A program made the position numbers and the translations under genes. This document shows, in pieces, positions 53,326 through 63,758 of a stretch of DNA of 64,000 nucleotides. This DNA is from Calothrix sp. PCC 7716 (GTDB taxonomy: Bacteria; Cyanobacteriota; Cyanobacteriia; Cyanobacteriales; Nostocaceae), in contig NZ_AP025018.1 of assembly GCF_019977735.1 (NCBI RefSeq), forward strand, positions 7,134,580 through 7,198,579. Direction: 5' to 3'. The notes beneath the pieces were generated by a model. That model was not told the origin of the DNA. It saw only the letters and a program-made list of their open reading frames with translations, and ran no database searches. Within the stretch, counting starts at the first letter, position 1. Each line of letters opens with the position of its first letter.

Positions 53326-54225
53326 ATGCCACAGAACGATTCTCCTATTATTGATTTAGCAAAAGAAGAGGACGTTTTAAAGATTTTACCTTGCGTTCCC
53401 AAGTATTCCAGTCGTAGTGCAGGCTGGAAAAGTATCCAACTTCTGCACAACAGCTTACCAGCTTGGGAAAGCGTTGAACATTCTTATACAGACCATATAG
53501 TTGATATCAGCGATACACAAGTAGCTAAATTGGAACGAGTACTTGAAAATAAGAGGCAAGAAACTTCAATTAGTACTGGAGAAGTCGCTATTATTCCTGC
53601 TTATACACCTCATAGACTAGCTTGTAACCAAGCAAGTGAATGTACGTTTTTAATTCTTAATCCATCTGTTATTGCGCGCGTTGCATACGAATCAACTGAC
53701 CCTGATAAACTAGAATTAGTACCCCATTTTGATAAACCTGACCCATTAATTTACCAAATTTGTTCGGCATTAAAAAACATATTGCAAACAAATCCACAAG
53801 GAAGTTCTCTTTATGCTGAGTCAATGGTAACAGCTTTAGCAGCACATTTATTGCAATATTACTCTGCTCAAAAAGCAGTTGTACAAAATTTCAAGGGTGG
53901 AATAACAAAATATAAACTGCAACAAGCTATTGATTATATCCATCAGAATTTAGCAGAGGATATATCTTTAGAAGCGTTAGCTCAACACGTAGAAATGAGT
54001 CAATATCATTTTTCTCGTTTATTTAAAGAAGCAACAGGTTTGGCGCCTTACCAATTTGTAATGAAGTGTCGGGTTGAACGCGCGAAAGAATTAATATTGC
54101 ATCGAGAGTTAAATATTGCGGAAATTTCTTTAAAAGTTGGGTTTAACAGTCAAAGTAATTTTACGCAAAATTTTAAGCGTTTTACTGGTGTTACTCCTAA
54201 ACAATACACAGCTCATATGAAATAG
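53326..54225 (+). CDS. AraC-family transcriptional regulator (intact)
   Basis: 299 residues. Residues 1-~180 form an N-terminal sensor domain, with TGEVAIIPAYTPHRL matching the point where the relative at 32773 is interrupted. The C-terminal ~100 residues are the double HTH: ISLEALAQHVEMSQYHFSRL FK-type first motif and LNIAEISLKVGFNSQSNFTQ second motif, ending GVTPKQYTAHMK. AAGG precedes the ATG. Targets are unknown; the adjacent MATE exporter is a candidate. Confidence 0.92.
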   Translation: MPQNDSPIIDLAKEEDVLKILPCVPKYSSRSAGWKSIQLLHNSLPAWESVEHSYTDHIVDISDTQVAKLERVLENKRQETSISTGEVAIIPAYTPHRLACNQASECTFLILNPSVIARVAYESTDPDKLELVPHFDKPDPLIYQICSALKNILQTNPQGSSLYAESMVTALAAHLLQYYSAQKAVVQNFKGGITKYKLQQAIDYIHQNLAEDISLEALAQHVEMSQYHFSRLFKEATGLAPYQFVMKCRVERAKELILHRELNIAEISLKVGFNSQSNFTQNFKRFTGVTPKQYTAHMK

Positions 54226-54432
54226 GGAATATACTCTTAATTTTACTAAATTTTATTACAAAAGTGCCTATAAACTTAGTGGAAAATATGCTTTTGATAA
54301 CTGTTACTTAATCTGATTGTGGCACCGTATGTTTTGGTAAGATGTGAAATATAGGTGGTTAAAGTATATAGTCAAGTTTATAATAGTATTGTACTAAAGA
54401 AATAATTCATTTAGAGCGCTTATGGCAATCCA

Positions 54433-54667
54433 TTGGCTAGTATTGTTATCAATCTGGGAGATGCATTTTTAATAAATACACCTCCCAATGGCGAACATCT
54501 CTACATTGCAATTGCACACACAAACATCTGAAATTTTGTACTTGTTTGTCAATGTAACAACTCGGAGAAGTAGCTCTGAAACTGCCTGTATTCTTTTACC
54601 TGGTACAGATGTGCCGGATTTTATCGTTCGTGAGTCTATACATCTTCAAAAAGGTTTCATTGATTAA
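54433..54667 (+). pseudogene. small hypothetical protein, frameshifted
   Basis: From a TTG at 54433 the frame reads LASIVINLGDAFLINTPPNG, EHLYIAIAHTNI, then TGA. One base shifted, it continues EILYLFVNVTTRRSSSETAC, ILLPGTDVPDFIVRESIHLQ to TAA 54665-54667. The two halves look like one protein of ~77 residues with conserved-looking segments, broken by a single-base indel near 54530. The upstream ATG frame (54422) is closed. I do not know a named family. Confidence 0.5.
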
Positions 54668-54908
54668 AGCTTTGTGCTAATTGTTTCTCCATAGCTATTA
54701 CGTGTGCTAACTCTAGCTCTAGTGCTTGCTTGCGCTTACGAATTCTTTCTAACCGCTGCGCTTGTACTTCTTTACTAAAAAATCTTTCTACCAAGGCTTC
54801 TTGTTGAGTTGGAGTTAATCGTCCAATACCTGGGTCTTTATCTACTTCATCAAGAACCTGCCACATTTTAAGTTGTTCTTCTGTTGGAGTGTTATTAATT
54901 TGACTCAT
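54657..54908 (-). CDS. small hypothetical protein
   Basis: 83 residues from ATG 54908; TTG 54923 in frame would overlap the upstream gene. Almost entirely alpha-helical and charged: TEEQLKMWQVLDEVDKDPG, then RLERIRKRKQALELELAHVI. No family recognised. It follows the 197-residue hypothetical gene by seven bases, so both are probably co-transcribed. Its tail overlaps the end of the convergent frameshifted gene by about 11 bases. Confidence 0.6.
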   Translation of the reverse strand: MSQINNTPTEEQLKMWQVLDEVDKDPGIGRLTPTQQEALVERFFSKEVQAQRLERIRKRKQALELELAHVIAMEKQLAQSFNQ

Positions 54909-54915
54909 GGTTTTA

Positions 54916-55509
54916 CTAATCAAATAATTGAGATGAACGACGGTAAGCTTGGTTAGCGAGAAATCTTTCTGCTAATTCTCTTGTAAGCAACATTTCTCCT
55001 GAACCATCAGTTTCTATGAACCCAATTTCATTGTAACGGTATTTGGCGCGAGGGATAGCAAATAATTTAACAACCCCACCAAATTGCTTAGATTGACTCT
55101 CTTTAACAATTTCTTCCACCAACGAAGTTGCAGAGCCTTTTTTTGTTTCCACTTGTACTTGCTCAACAACATTCCAAGGAGCATTAGTCAGAGATTCGAT
55201 TGCTATCGCATTTAATCTTTCTCCTTCGTACTCTACTTCTACCTCTTTGATTGCTGCAATAGCTTGAAGAACTTGGTTATCATCAACAACTCCTCTAAAC
55301 TCATCGATTGTTATGTCTTGGTCTCCAAATAGTATTGCATCACTTAAAAACTGTATTTTTGATACACAATCCCAAAAAGGTGTATCACGGGTGTTTTCTC
55401 TATTGCCTTCAAAGTAAATATTAATGTATTCTTGAGCTTTTAATGCCCATTCATCTAAAATACTAGAAACATCTATTGAATTTCCTATAACGTAACTAAA
55501 ACTGTTCAT
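54916..55509 (-). CDS. hypothetical protein, possible GNAT-like C-terminus
   Basis: 197 residues from ATG 55509, chosen because GGAG lies 11 bases upstream; ATG 55536 and TTG 55560 are in frame. The N-terminal part is helical and acidic. The last third, VVKLFAIPRAKYRYNEIGFIE, resembles the end of a GNAT acetyltransferase (Tyr...Gly-Phe). No acetyl-CoA-binding QxxGxG/A motif is seen, so activity is doubtful. First gene of a two-gene unit. Confidence 0.55.
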   Translation of the reverse strand: MNSFSYVIGNSIDVSSILDEWALKAQEYINIYFEGNRENTRDTPFWDCVSKIQFLSDAILFGDQDITIDEFRGVVDDNQVLQAIAAIKEVEVEYEGERLNAIAIESLTNAPWNVVEQVQVETKKGSATSLVEEIVKESQSKQFGGVVKLFAIPRAKYRYNEIGFIETDGSGEMLLTRELAERFLANQAYRRSSQLFD

Positions 55510-55814
55510 TATTTGAAAAACTCCAATTTTATTCATTAATTTAACTATATCATATTCCAATAAGTATCAAAAGAGCAACCTAATATTTAGAATATCAAAT
55601 ATTGACGTACTTCATTAACTATATATAATATTAATTTTTATTCCTATTTAATAATGAGTGCATTTTTTGATAATTCGATGCCAATTTTAAACTTAGGAGT
55701 TCGTCAAGGCTCATAAATACTTGGGAATCGATAATTTTTTATTATAAACGTTATTCAAGCGTTATCTTTTTTCGCTTAATGTACCTGCAATAATAATTGT
55801 CGTGCGTATTAGTT

Positions 55815-56213
55815 TTAGTTAACTTCATTTCTCCAAAGTCCTGCCGAAGACGGCATAAAGCCGCAGCGTGAGTAAAAGTTTGAATGCGAGGCTTTGAATG
55901 TCACTGTGACGATTTTGATTCCAATTCTTTTAGCTTCCTCTAGAAGAATTTTTACCAAAGCAGAACCAATCCCTTTACGCTGGTAACCTGGATGAACCAT
56001 AATATCCTCTAAATATCCGTGTTCTAATCCTGTGCCCGCAATGTAGCCGAATGCGATTAATTTGCCCTTTTCGTGTACCCCTACCCAAAAGGTACATTTT
56101 TCAAATAGTAATGGGTAATCACTGTCACGCCTCTCCCAACCTACTGATTCTCTCAGGTCAGGAACTTCCCAATCCTTTATTTTTGGATTTAGATTAACAT
56201 GATAATTTTCCAT
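55815..56213 (-). CDS. GNAT-family N-acetyltransferase
   Basis: 132 residues, a compact GNAT fold. Motif A MVHPGYQRKGIGSALVKILL (about 72-91) carries the acetyl-CoA pyrophosphate-binding QRKGIG loop, and motif B ends FYSRCGFMPSS. It would transfer acetyl groups from acetyl-CoA to an unknown amine. Its ATG lies two bases after the stop of a LysR remnant on the same strand. The length is normal for single-domain members. Confidence 0.9.
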   Translation of the reverse strand: MENYHVNLNPKIKDWEVPDLRESVGWERRDSDYPLLFEKCTFWVGVHEKGKLIAFGYIAGTGLEHGYLEDIMVHPGYQRKGIGSALVKILLEEAKRIGIKIVTVTFKASHSNFYSRCGFMPSSAGLWRNEVN

Positions 56214-56215
56214 AT

Positions 56216-56411
56216 TCAGCTATTATGATATTCAAAATTCTTTGGTTCAGTACTTGTTATGAGTTCATCTATTTTATGATAACTGTATATTTCCAACAGT
56301 ACCTCAATAAACTTTATTAAAACAGGAGATAATTCTTCTTGGCGCCAAACAGCAGCAAGCTGTAACTGGGGAATTTTACCTTCTATTTGTCTACAAACTA
56401 CACCAGAACCT
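56216..56411 (-). pseudogene. C-terminal remnant of a LysR-type regulator
   Basis: The minus frame ending at TGA 56218-56216 reads VVCRQIEGKIPQLQLAAVWR, then QEELSPVLIKFIEVLLEIYS, the typical end of a LysR substrate-binding domain. The HTH and most of the ligand domain are absent: homology stops at about 56411, where a devC fragment on the other strand begins. It is the scar of a deletion. Confidence 0.6.
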
Positions 56412-56760
56412 TACACGACGAAGACTTTTGCAGTCAATGGATATACCAGGAGTAAAATCAGCTCAAGGAATTTATCTTGGTATCGTTTCTTGGAAAAATC
56501 CCCAAACCCGTAAGCGAGCAAATGTATTAGCAATTGGTTTTAATCCCTCTAAACCTGCTTTCGACATACCAGAAATTAATCGCCAATTAAGTACTATCAA
56601 GATGCCAGATACTTTTCTTTTTGACCGTGGCGCCAGGGGAGAATATCAAGAAACAAGAGCTACTATTAAGCAAGGTAAGCCTGTTACTACTGAAGTTGGG
56701 CGCCGCGCGATTACTATAAATAGCTTATTTCAGGTAGGAGCATCCTTTGCATTTCAAACA
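56412..56760 (+). pseudogene. internal fragment of a third devC
   Basis: The frame around RRLLQSMDIPGVKSAQGIYL, SWKNPQTRKRANVLAIGFNP and INSLFQVGASFAFQ matches the periplasmic domain of DevC proteins (compare QVLSYSGVKSVSSIYAGMGQ in the copy at 41372). The N-terminal and all C-terminal membrane helices are missing. After about 56760 the sequence switches to unrelated codons. It cannot form a working permease. Confidence 0.75.
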
Positions 56761-56864
56761 TCCTCTAAGGAATATCTTTTACAGATAAAGATGTTTTACC
56801 AATTCCTCCCATTCCTAATATCGTATCACCAATGACAGTTTTATTATGTTATAAGAAATCATCT

Positions 56865-56925
56865 TATTTAAGGAGGCGCCTCTACTCTGTGCCCTCTGTG
56901 TCTCTGTGGTAAAAAATTATATGAC
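56865..56925. repeat. dispersed repeat CTCTGTGTCTCTGTGGTAAAA
   Basis: A CTCTGTGCCCTCTGTGTCTC-type copy of the family seen at 6077, 12035, 13528, 30577 and 42940. It lies between the devC remnant and the helicase region. Confidence 0.65.
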
Positions 56926-56946
56926 TGCACATCTGAGACAGATGTG

Positions 56947-57915
56947 CTACATATGGGGGGCATTTTGTAACGTTTCTATTTTTTCGACTAAGAGACGAAG
57001 TTGAGCGGGTTTATTGCGAAACCAATCTGTTGACCAAATTCGGTGGATGTTCCAGCCAAGTTTTTCAAGTACTTGTTGCCTTAAACGGTCACGGTCTCTG
57101 GCTGTAGGGGAACTATGGTAGGATGCACCATCACATTCAATGCCTAATAAAAATTCTCCTGGGTGATTTTTGTTGACAACTGCTAGGTCAATTCGATAAC
57201 CTGAACATCCAACTTGAGTACGTATAGTATACCCATGTTTTACTAAGGTGTGGTAAACATCTTCTTCAAATGGTGAGTCAAATTTAAGTTCCGAGGTATA
57301 CAAATTACCTTCGAGTCTTTTACCACCGCTTTCTGCATACTCTAAGTAATCTCGTAATAATTTTATACCCTGGCTTTTACTGCGTGTTATATCTATATCA
57401 CCAGCTAGGAGAGAGGAGACTAAGGTAATTTTACTTTTTGCCCGTGTAATAGCTACATTCAGGCGCCGTTCTCCACCTTGTTTTATAATTGGGCCAAAAT
57501 TAAGATAAAGTTTACCTTCGGAGTCACGAGCATAACCGACGCTAAGTAATATCACATCTCGCTCATCACCTTGAACATTTTCTAGTGCTTTGAGGAAAAA
57601 CTGAGGTGAGTTGTCGCTGCAAAATATTTCAAATTCGGGGTTGTCGCGTCCCAAAATCTCTATTTGCTCTTGAATTGCGTTAGCTTGAGCTTCGCTAAAT
57701 GCAATAATACCGAGAGATTGGTTGGGAGATGATTGAAAATGTTCTAACGCTAACTGAGCAACTACTTCTGCCTCACGTCTATTATCCCGGCGCCCACCTC
57801 GGTCGTAAATACCATCAGGGACATGTTTAAACCATACTCCCAAGTTGAGATTTTGAACTGGGTTCGGAAATGTAATTAATTGAGATTCGTAAAAATGTTT
57901 AATTTGAACATTCAT
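56947..57915 (-). pseudogene. C-terminal part of a broken DUF4011-type helicase, with PD-(D/E)XK nuclease domain
   Basis: 322 codons in a different frame from the larger upstream ORF. From about residue 6 (HFYESQLITFPNPVQ) it continues the helicase: motifs V-VI are NVQGDERDVILLSVGYARD and GGERRLNVAITRAKSKITLV. The last ~110 residues form a Vsr/DUF559/MTES_1575-like nuclease: FEEDVYHTLVKHGYTIRTQVG, YRIDLAVVNKNHPGEFLLGIECDG (quoted in parts; Asp, then Glu-x-Asp), and LEKLGWNIHRIWSTDWF. The first five codons only arise from the deletion junction, so it is not an independent gene. Translation from ATG 57915 is possible but would lack the ATPase core. Confidence 0.8.
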
Positions 57916-60900
57916 CTAAAACGCTTTCATAGCTTGCATTATCCTCATCTTCTACATCTTCTCCATTATCTCCGGTTGTAAAGAAAGATGTTGGTGGAAG
58001 TTGTTTGTTGTCACCTATTACAATAACTTGGTCGGCACGAATAATCGCAGGAACAACATCCTCCGTGCGAAGTTGAGAAGCTTCATCGAAAATTAGAACG
58101 TCAAAATGAATTACCGATGCATCAATATATTGACTAACTGATAGTGGACTCATCATCCAGCAAGGTTTTAAAGCTTTGACTAAGTTTGGCGCCCCTTTTT
58201 GTTTATCATTAAGGAGTTTACGAATCGGCAAATGCTGCTTTTTCTTAGTTACTTCTCTTTTCAGTATTTGTAACTCAGCTTGAATATCTAAGCTTTTTTC
58301 GTAATTTTGCCAGCGTTGTGCGTGAAGTTGCTTTAAACGTTCTCTAGCAGTATCAAGTTGGTTGCTATCAAGTTTAGAAAAATCTTCAATTTGTCGTTCG
58401 TGTACCTCAACATTAAAGTTCTTTAACTCAGGTTTCTGAGCAAGGATAGCATCAAGGCATGTTTTGTAGATAATTTTTTCTAGACATGGAAACCATTGTA
58501 ATGGTTTTATTTTACGCTCGCGTAAAGCATCTAATAATTTTTTAGTACCTAAATTTTCAAGTTTTTCATAGGTTTCTTTATAAGTTAACCATTCTTGGAA
58601 GTCAGATAATTCAGATTTAGCTAAATTCAGAAAACTTTCTAATTCTACGAAAGTAATTTTATTTTTGGGTAGATAAGAATCTGTAATATCACTTTCATTA
58701 AAGTATAATAGGATAAAATCTAACCCTTGCTTGATATTTTTATGCGTTAATTCAAATGTTTTTACAAGTTCGCTGAGTTCGCGTCGTTGAGAGGGAGAAT
58801 TTAGAATTTGCTGAACAGAATCAGTGTCGAGCGAATACTGTTGTAAATCAAGGCGCCAATTTAAAGCTTCTTTTATTTGTTTTAATTCTGCTTGACTGGA
58901 AATTTGCGGGTTAAACAAAGAACCAAAAATTTGAGCAGGTAGATAATCAGCTTGACTGAGCTTATTTTTAAGGACAGCCATAGGATTTAGTTTATCATCC
59001 CGCAAAGCATCTACAAATTCTTGAAGCCCTAAATTTTCTAGCTCTGTATGTATTGCTTTATATGTTAGCCAATCGCGGAAATGTGATAAATCAGTTTTAG
59101 CTGCAAATAGAAAATTCGCCAAATCGGTAAATAAAATTTGAGTATGAGGTAGATATTGCCCAACAATATCATTTTCTTTAAAGTACATAAGTACCAAATT
59201 CATACCCTTTCTAAAATTTTCAGGAAAGGATTCAATTTTCTCAAATAATTCAACTAGTTCACGTCGCTCTCCAGCAGAATTTAGAACTTGCTGAATATAG
59301 TGAGTGTCGAGCGGATACTGTTGTAAATCAACTAGCCAATTTAAAGCTTCCTCAATTTGTTTTAATTCTGCTTGGCTCGAAATTTGCGTGTTAAATAAGC
59401 AGCCAAAAACTTGAGCAGGTAAATAATCTATTTGGCTGAGTTTATTTTGAAGGACGACTATAGGACTTGGTTTATTATCTCGCAAAGCATCTACAAAGTT
59501 TTGAAATCCTAAATTTTCTAGCTTTGTATGAATTTCTTTGTATGTTGACCAATTACGAAAATGTGGTAAATCAGTTTTAGCTTGATTCAAAAACTTTATC
59601 AGGTCAGTAAATAATATTTTATTTGCAGGTAGATATTGCCCGATGATATCATTTTCGTTAAAGTATGAAGTCAAAAAATTCATTCCCTGGTTAAAGTTAT
59701 CAGGGAATGATTCAACTATTTTAACTAGTTCACTCAGTTCCTGCCGTAAAGATGGAGAATTTATAAGGCGCCTAACAGAGTCATGAGTCAGCGAATAATT
59801 TGGTAAGTTAGTCAGCCAACTTAAAGCTTGCTCAATTTCGATTAATTCTGACTGACGAGAAAATTCAGGGTTAAATAAAGACCCAAAAACTTGACGAGCA
59901 GGGTAGTTGCTTTCATACAGTTCATTTCTTGCTGCTTGTACTTCAACAGCTTGTAATAAATCACGTTTTAATTCATTAAACGAAATCTGTCCTTTTTGAA
60001 TGCGTAGTTTTTTCAAATAGTTAATATCGTTTCTATATTTGGGATTAAAAATTCTCATAATCCAATAACGATTATATCTTTGAAACCTATTATTCAAAGC
60101 AGGCAATTCTGAAGAAAATAATTCTGCATTATATTTTTGTTTTAAAAATGGTTCATTTTCTTCTAAAAATGTGATATTTGCTTTTAACTTAGCAAAGGCA
60201 TCCTGAGCAATTGAAACATCTACTGTGTTCCAGTCACTTGGCAAATCAGATGGACTATTTAATGTATAATGAAGAGCAGGCAAGGATGCTTCAATATTTT
60301 CTAAATTTAATAGTGGCTGAATTGTTAAAATAGTTTGAAGCTGTTGAGATGCTGTTTGAAGCGAATAAATAGCTTTCTGAAAACTTTCTATTTTGTTATT
60401 AATTTCTAGTTCTAGAGTTTCTGAACAAGATTGTAATTTACTGTGATGCCAAATAGTTGTAGTTTCTTCTCTTAAAAAGGGTAGAAACATAGAAAGCTGA
60501 TGCAGTAAATTTTTAGCTTCTACTGAAAGCTTATTTTTCTCAATTTCTCGAACATCGTTTCTCAAAATATTTAAAGCATCTCGAATAATTGAAATATTCA
60601 ATAAGACCCAGTTCTCTGGTAACTTAGATGGCGCCTTCAATATATGTTGAAGAGTTAGATAGCAAATTTGTACATCTCTTAAATTCAACAAAGGTTGAAC
60701 TTTAAGTGTCATTTCAAGCTGTTGACTAACTGTTTGAATTAAATAAATTGCTTGTTGAAATTCCTCAAGTTTACTTTTTATTTCCAATTCCTGCGTTTCA
60801 GAGCAATGCTTTAAATTGCTTCGTTCCCAAATAAGTGTTTTTTCTCCTCTTAAGAATAATAAAAATGAATAAAGTCGAGCAAGTAGATTTTTAGCTTCTT

Positions 60901-62665
60901 GAGAAATTTTTTTGTTTTCAATTTCTTGAACGTCTTTTTCTAAAATACTAAATGCTTCACGAGCGCTGGAAACATCTAATTTAGTCCAATTTTCTGGTAA
61001 TTCTAATGGCGCCTTTACTATATGATATATAGCTGAGTAGCAATTTTCGAGTGACTCTAAATTAGTTAAAGCTTGAATTTGTAATATTCTTTGTAACTCT
61101 TGACTAATGTTTTGAGTTGAAATAATTGCTTGCTGGAACTCTTGTATTTTTTCTCTAATTTCTAATTCCAGATGGTAAGAATAAGTCGCAAGAGAACTTT
61201 TTGCCCAAATAGTTGTTTTATCTCCTTGAAAGAACGGTAAAAACTGCGCTAGCTGATTCAATAAATTTTCAGCCTCTTGCAATTTGTGTAAATTCCATTG
61301 ACTGAAATTAGAAAGTATAATATCAATATCTGGAATTCCTTCGCGCTCTTTCTTCAAAAGTGTGCCAAATATTTCAAATGGTGATTTATCTAAAGGCTTT
61401 TCTTTCGCATGTAGACTTGTGTGATATGAATTAACTAATTGACGATTAGAAGCAAACCTTTCAAAAAATAAATTGTGATTTTCTGAACTAGATATTTGTG
61501 ATATATCATTAATGGTTTTGTCTAAATTCTGGATAAGTTTGCGTTTATCAGTTGTACCACTGTGGTGAAGATTAAGACAGATATGGTCTAAACCACATTC
61601 TACCATGCGCTTATAAACAACACTTAATGCTGTTTCTTTTTCTGCAACCAATAGAACTGATTTACCCTCACCAACCAGTTCAGCAATTATATTTACAATA
61701 GTTTGGCTTTTACCAGTTCCTGGTGGTCCCTGAACAACAAAACTAGAACCTCTTTTTGCTGCTTCTATCACAACTTGCTGACTAGAATCAGCATCTAAAA
61801 TTTGAAATATTTGTTCTGGTTTAACTAGTGAATCTAAAGCTTCGGCATTTGGTGGTTCTTTAAAGTTGGATTGATAGCTAGTTAAATCTCCGCTAATTGC
61901 TTGCAAAATCGGGTGAGAAAAAATTCGTGTCTCATTTTCAATGATGTCCCTAACCATTGTCGCTTTGGCATAAGAAAACAGTGATAAAAACACATTATCT
62001 TTAATTTGCCAAGTCTGACGGTCTACTAAAAATTCTCTAATTAGGGTAATTATTTCGTCGTAATTTAAGTCTTGTATAATTTCTGCTTCTGGAAGCTCAA
62101 TCCCAAATTGCTTTAACTTTTGCACTAAGGTTGGATTTAATACTACATCCTCTTCTAAGGCAGATAGTTTATATACATCTCGTCTAGGTTGCTTAATTAA
62201 CTTTACAGGAACTAAAATTAACGGCGAGGTTAAAGCTTCTTCTGGTTTATCCTTGTCATACCAAGTTAATGCTCCCAATGCAAGAAATAAACTGTTTACT
62301 CCTCGCTCTTCAAATGACAGTCGCGCTTCGCTACGTAATTTCTTCAGGCGTTTGAGTTGTTCGCTACCTGTTTGACGAGTAATTAATTCCAGAGGATTTG
62401 CGGCGCCTGGTAATGCTTTATTATTTTTCAATAGCGAAGTATCTTGATACTCACTATCAAACATCTGAAAATTAAGCGTTTTCTTCTCAAATACAAGGTT
62501 TTGCAAGAGAATATTCGCAGAATCTGTGAGAATCTCTAAAGCTCGTGGACTATCTTGGTTAAACTTGATAAGAGGATTTCGTTTCCCCAAGTCAGCTAAC
62601 CCAGCTTTCCACTTTGCAATCTTTTGAATAAGGTTTTGCCGAAAGTCCAAAGCTGGCTGCTGCAT
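57899..62665 (-). pseudogene. N-terminal part of a giant DUF4011-type superfamily-1 helicase with internal repeats
   Basis: 1588 residues. The N-terminal ~230 residues resemble DUF4011 (IQKIAKWKAGLADLGKRNPL, SFEERGVNSLFLALGALTW). Walker A GPPGTGKS is at 313-320 and the DEASQ box at about 1527-1531, then IGDNKQLPPTSFF. The ~1200 residues between contain three ~125-residue repeats (about 455-850) and three ~155-residue repeats (about 930-1400). The frame ends at YESVLDECSN just where the family continues with WHYRSRHE-type motif IV, which is deleted. With the nuclease part at 56947 it formed one ~1930-residue helicase-nuclease, an architecture associated with phage defence. Confidence 0.8.
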
Positions 62666-62879
62666 ATCCGCTCTCTTGTTTAATTACACTTATACTAGAA
62701 CACTGTAGTTATTTTAGCTGACTAGCGTTTGCTTGAAAAATACTTTCTATACAAATAAACAACAAGATTTTTCCTGTATCTCTAAATTCGTATCAGGAGA
62801 AAATTCTCAGAGGTAAAGTGTAATATGTTTTACAGATAAGCAACGGCGCCCATTATCTTGTAGAAGGCACCTATCCAAC

Positions 62880-63572
62880 TTATGGTTTTGCTAATTTTTG
62901 TACAAAACTTACATATTCGGAACTACTCAATCCTTGTTGTCGCACAGCTAAAACCTTTGCCATATCACCCGCAAGCAATGCTTTCACATCTAACCACAAA
63001 CCTGGATAAACCTGGCTTTTAATTACACCACTTGCATCAGCTTCTAAAGATATATACTCGCCATTCTGTAAGCAAAACCAATCAAGTTTATTATCTAACG
63101 TTTGCCAAACAATATATTCTTTTACGCCATTGCGACGATAAACTTTTTTCTTATCGTGTAAATCATTCGCTGCGCTGCTTCCTGCGACTTCAGCAACTAA
63201 TTCTGGCGCCCCTTCTATATAATCATCAATAGTAATACGCGAATTTCCACCTGATTCGATACGTAGCGAAGCGTCAGGTTGTGGTTCGTTGTCTGCATCT
63301 AACCGAACTGTTGCATTATCATTCAAATCAACCCCCGGAGTAACTGCTTCGTAAACTCCCAACCACGTCATCAACCTTCCGTGAGGTTTACCATGAGCTT
63401 TAGAGCGGACTGGAGATGCCATGTATACTATTCCCTCTATCAATTCTGCTTTTTTAATATGCGGCATCGCGGTATATCGCCGTTCAAATTCATGACGAGT
63501 CAACCTATCGCCATTTTCCAATGGTGGAATGTAAGTACTTCTATTAAGGTTTTGCTCTACTGATGCTGTCAT
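62880..63572 (-). CDS. Uma2-family (DUF820) putative endonuclease
   Basis: 230 residues from ATG 63572 (a TTG at 63587 is in frame). The PD-(D/E)XK core is typical of Uma2: KKAELIEGIVYMASPVR, QPDASLRI, APELVAEVAGSSAANDLHDK (Glu...Asp...Lys) and KVYRRNGVKEYIVWQ. These proteins are abundant in cyanobacteria, and a nuclease role is suggested by the fold only. It is a single gene between the helicase and the TPR gene. A GGCGCC site lies within the conserved APELVAE segment. Confidence 0.9.
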   Translation of the reverse strand: MTASVEQNLNRSTYIPPLENGDRLTRHEFERRYTAMPHIKKAELIEGIVYMASPVRSKAHGKPHGRLMTWLGVYEAVTPGVDLNDNATVRLDADNEPQPDASLRIESGGNSRITIDDYIEGAPELVAEVAGSSAANDLHDKKKVYRRNGVKEYIVWQTLDNKLDWFCLQNGEYISLEADASGVIKSQVYPGLWLDVKALLAGDMAKVLAVRQQGLSSSEYVSFVQKLAKP

Positions 63573-63758
63573 GCCGGAAAATACCAATAAAGAATTGTCC
63601 TTGCGTTTAGTATATCAGTTTTAGTCAGTAGCTGTTTAACATTGGGGGCTAAATGATAAGATTTGTAACAATTTCGGCAAGTTTGTGTAAAAACCGCGCG
63701 CATAAAAATGAATTATATTTATAAGCTCAACTTTTGATGATGCTGTTTAGTAGCAGAT

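Noticed and set aside
56240-56260. GGTTCAGTACTTGTTATG resembling the ISL3 inverted repeat
   Set aside because: It lacks the TCT of the true end, has no partner, and is coding sequence for the LysR remnant (TSTEPK), so it is probably a coincidence.
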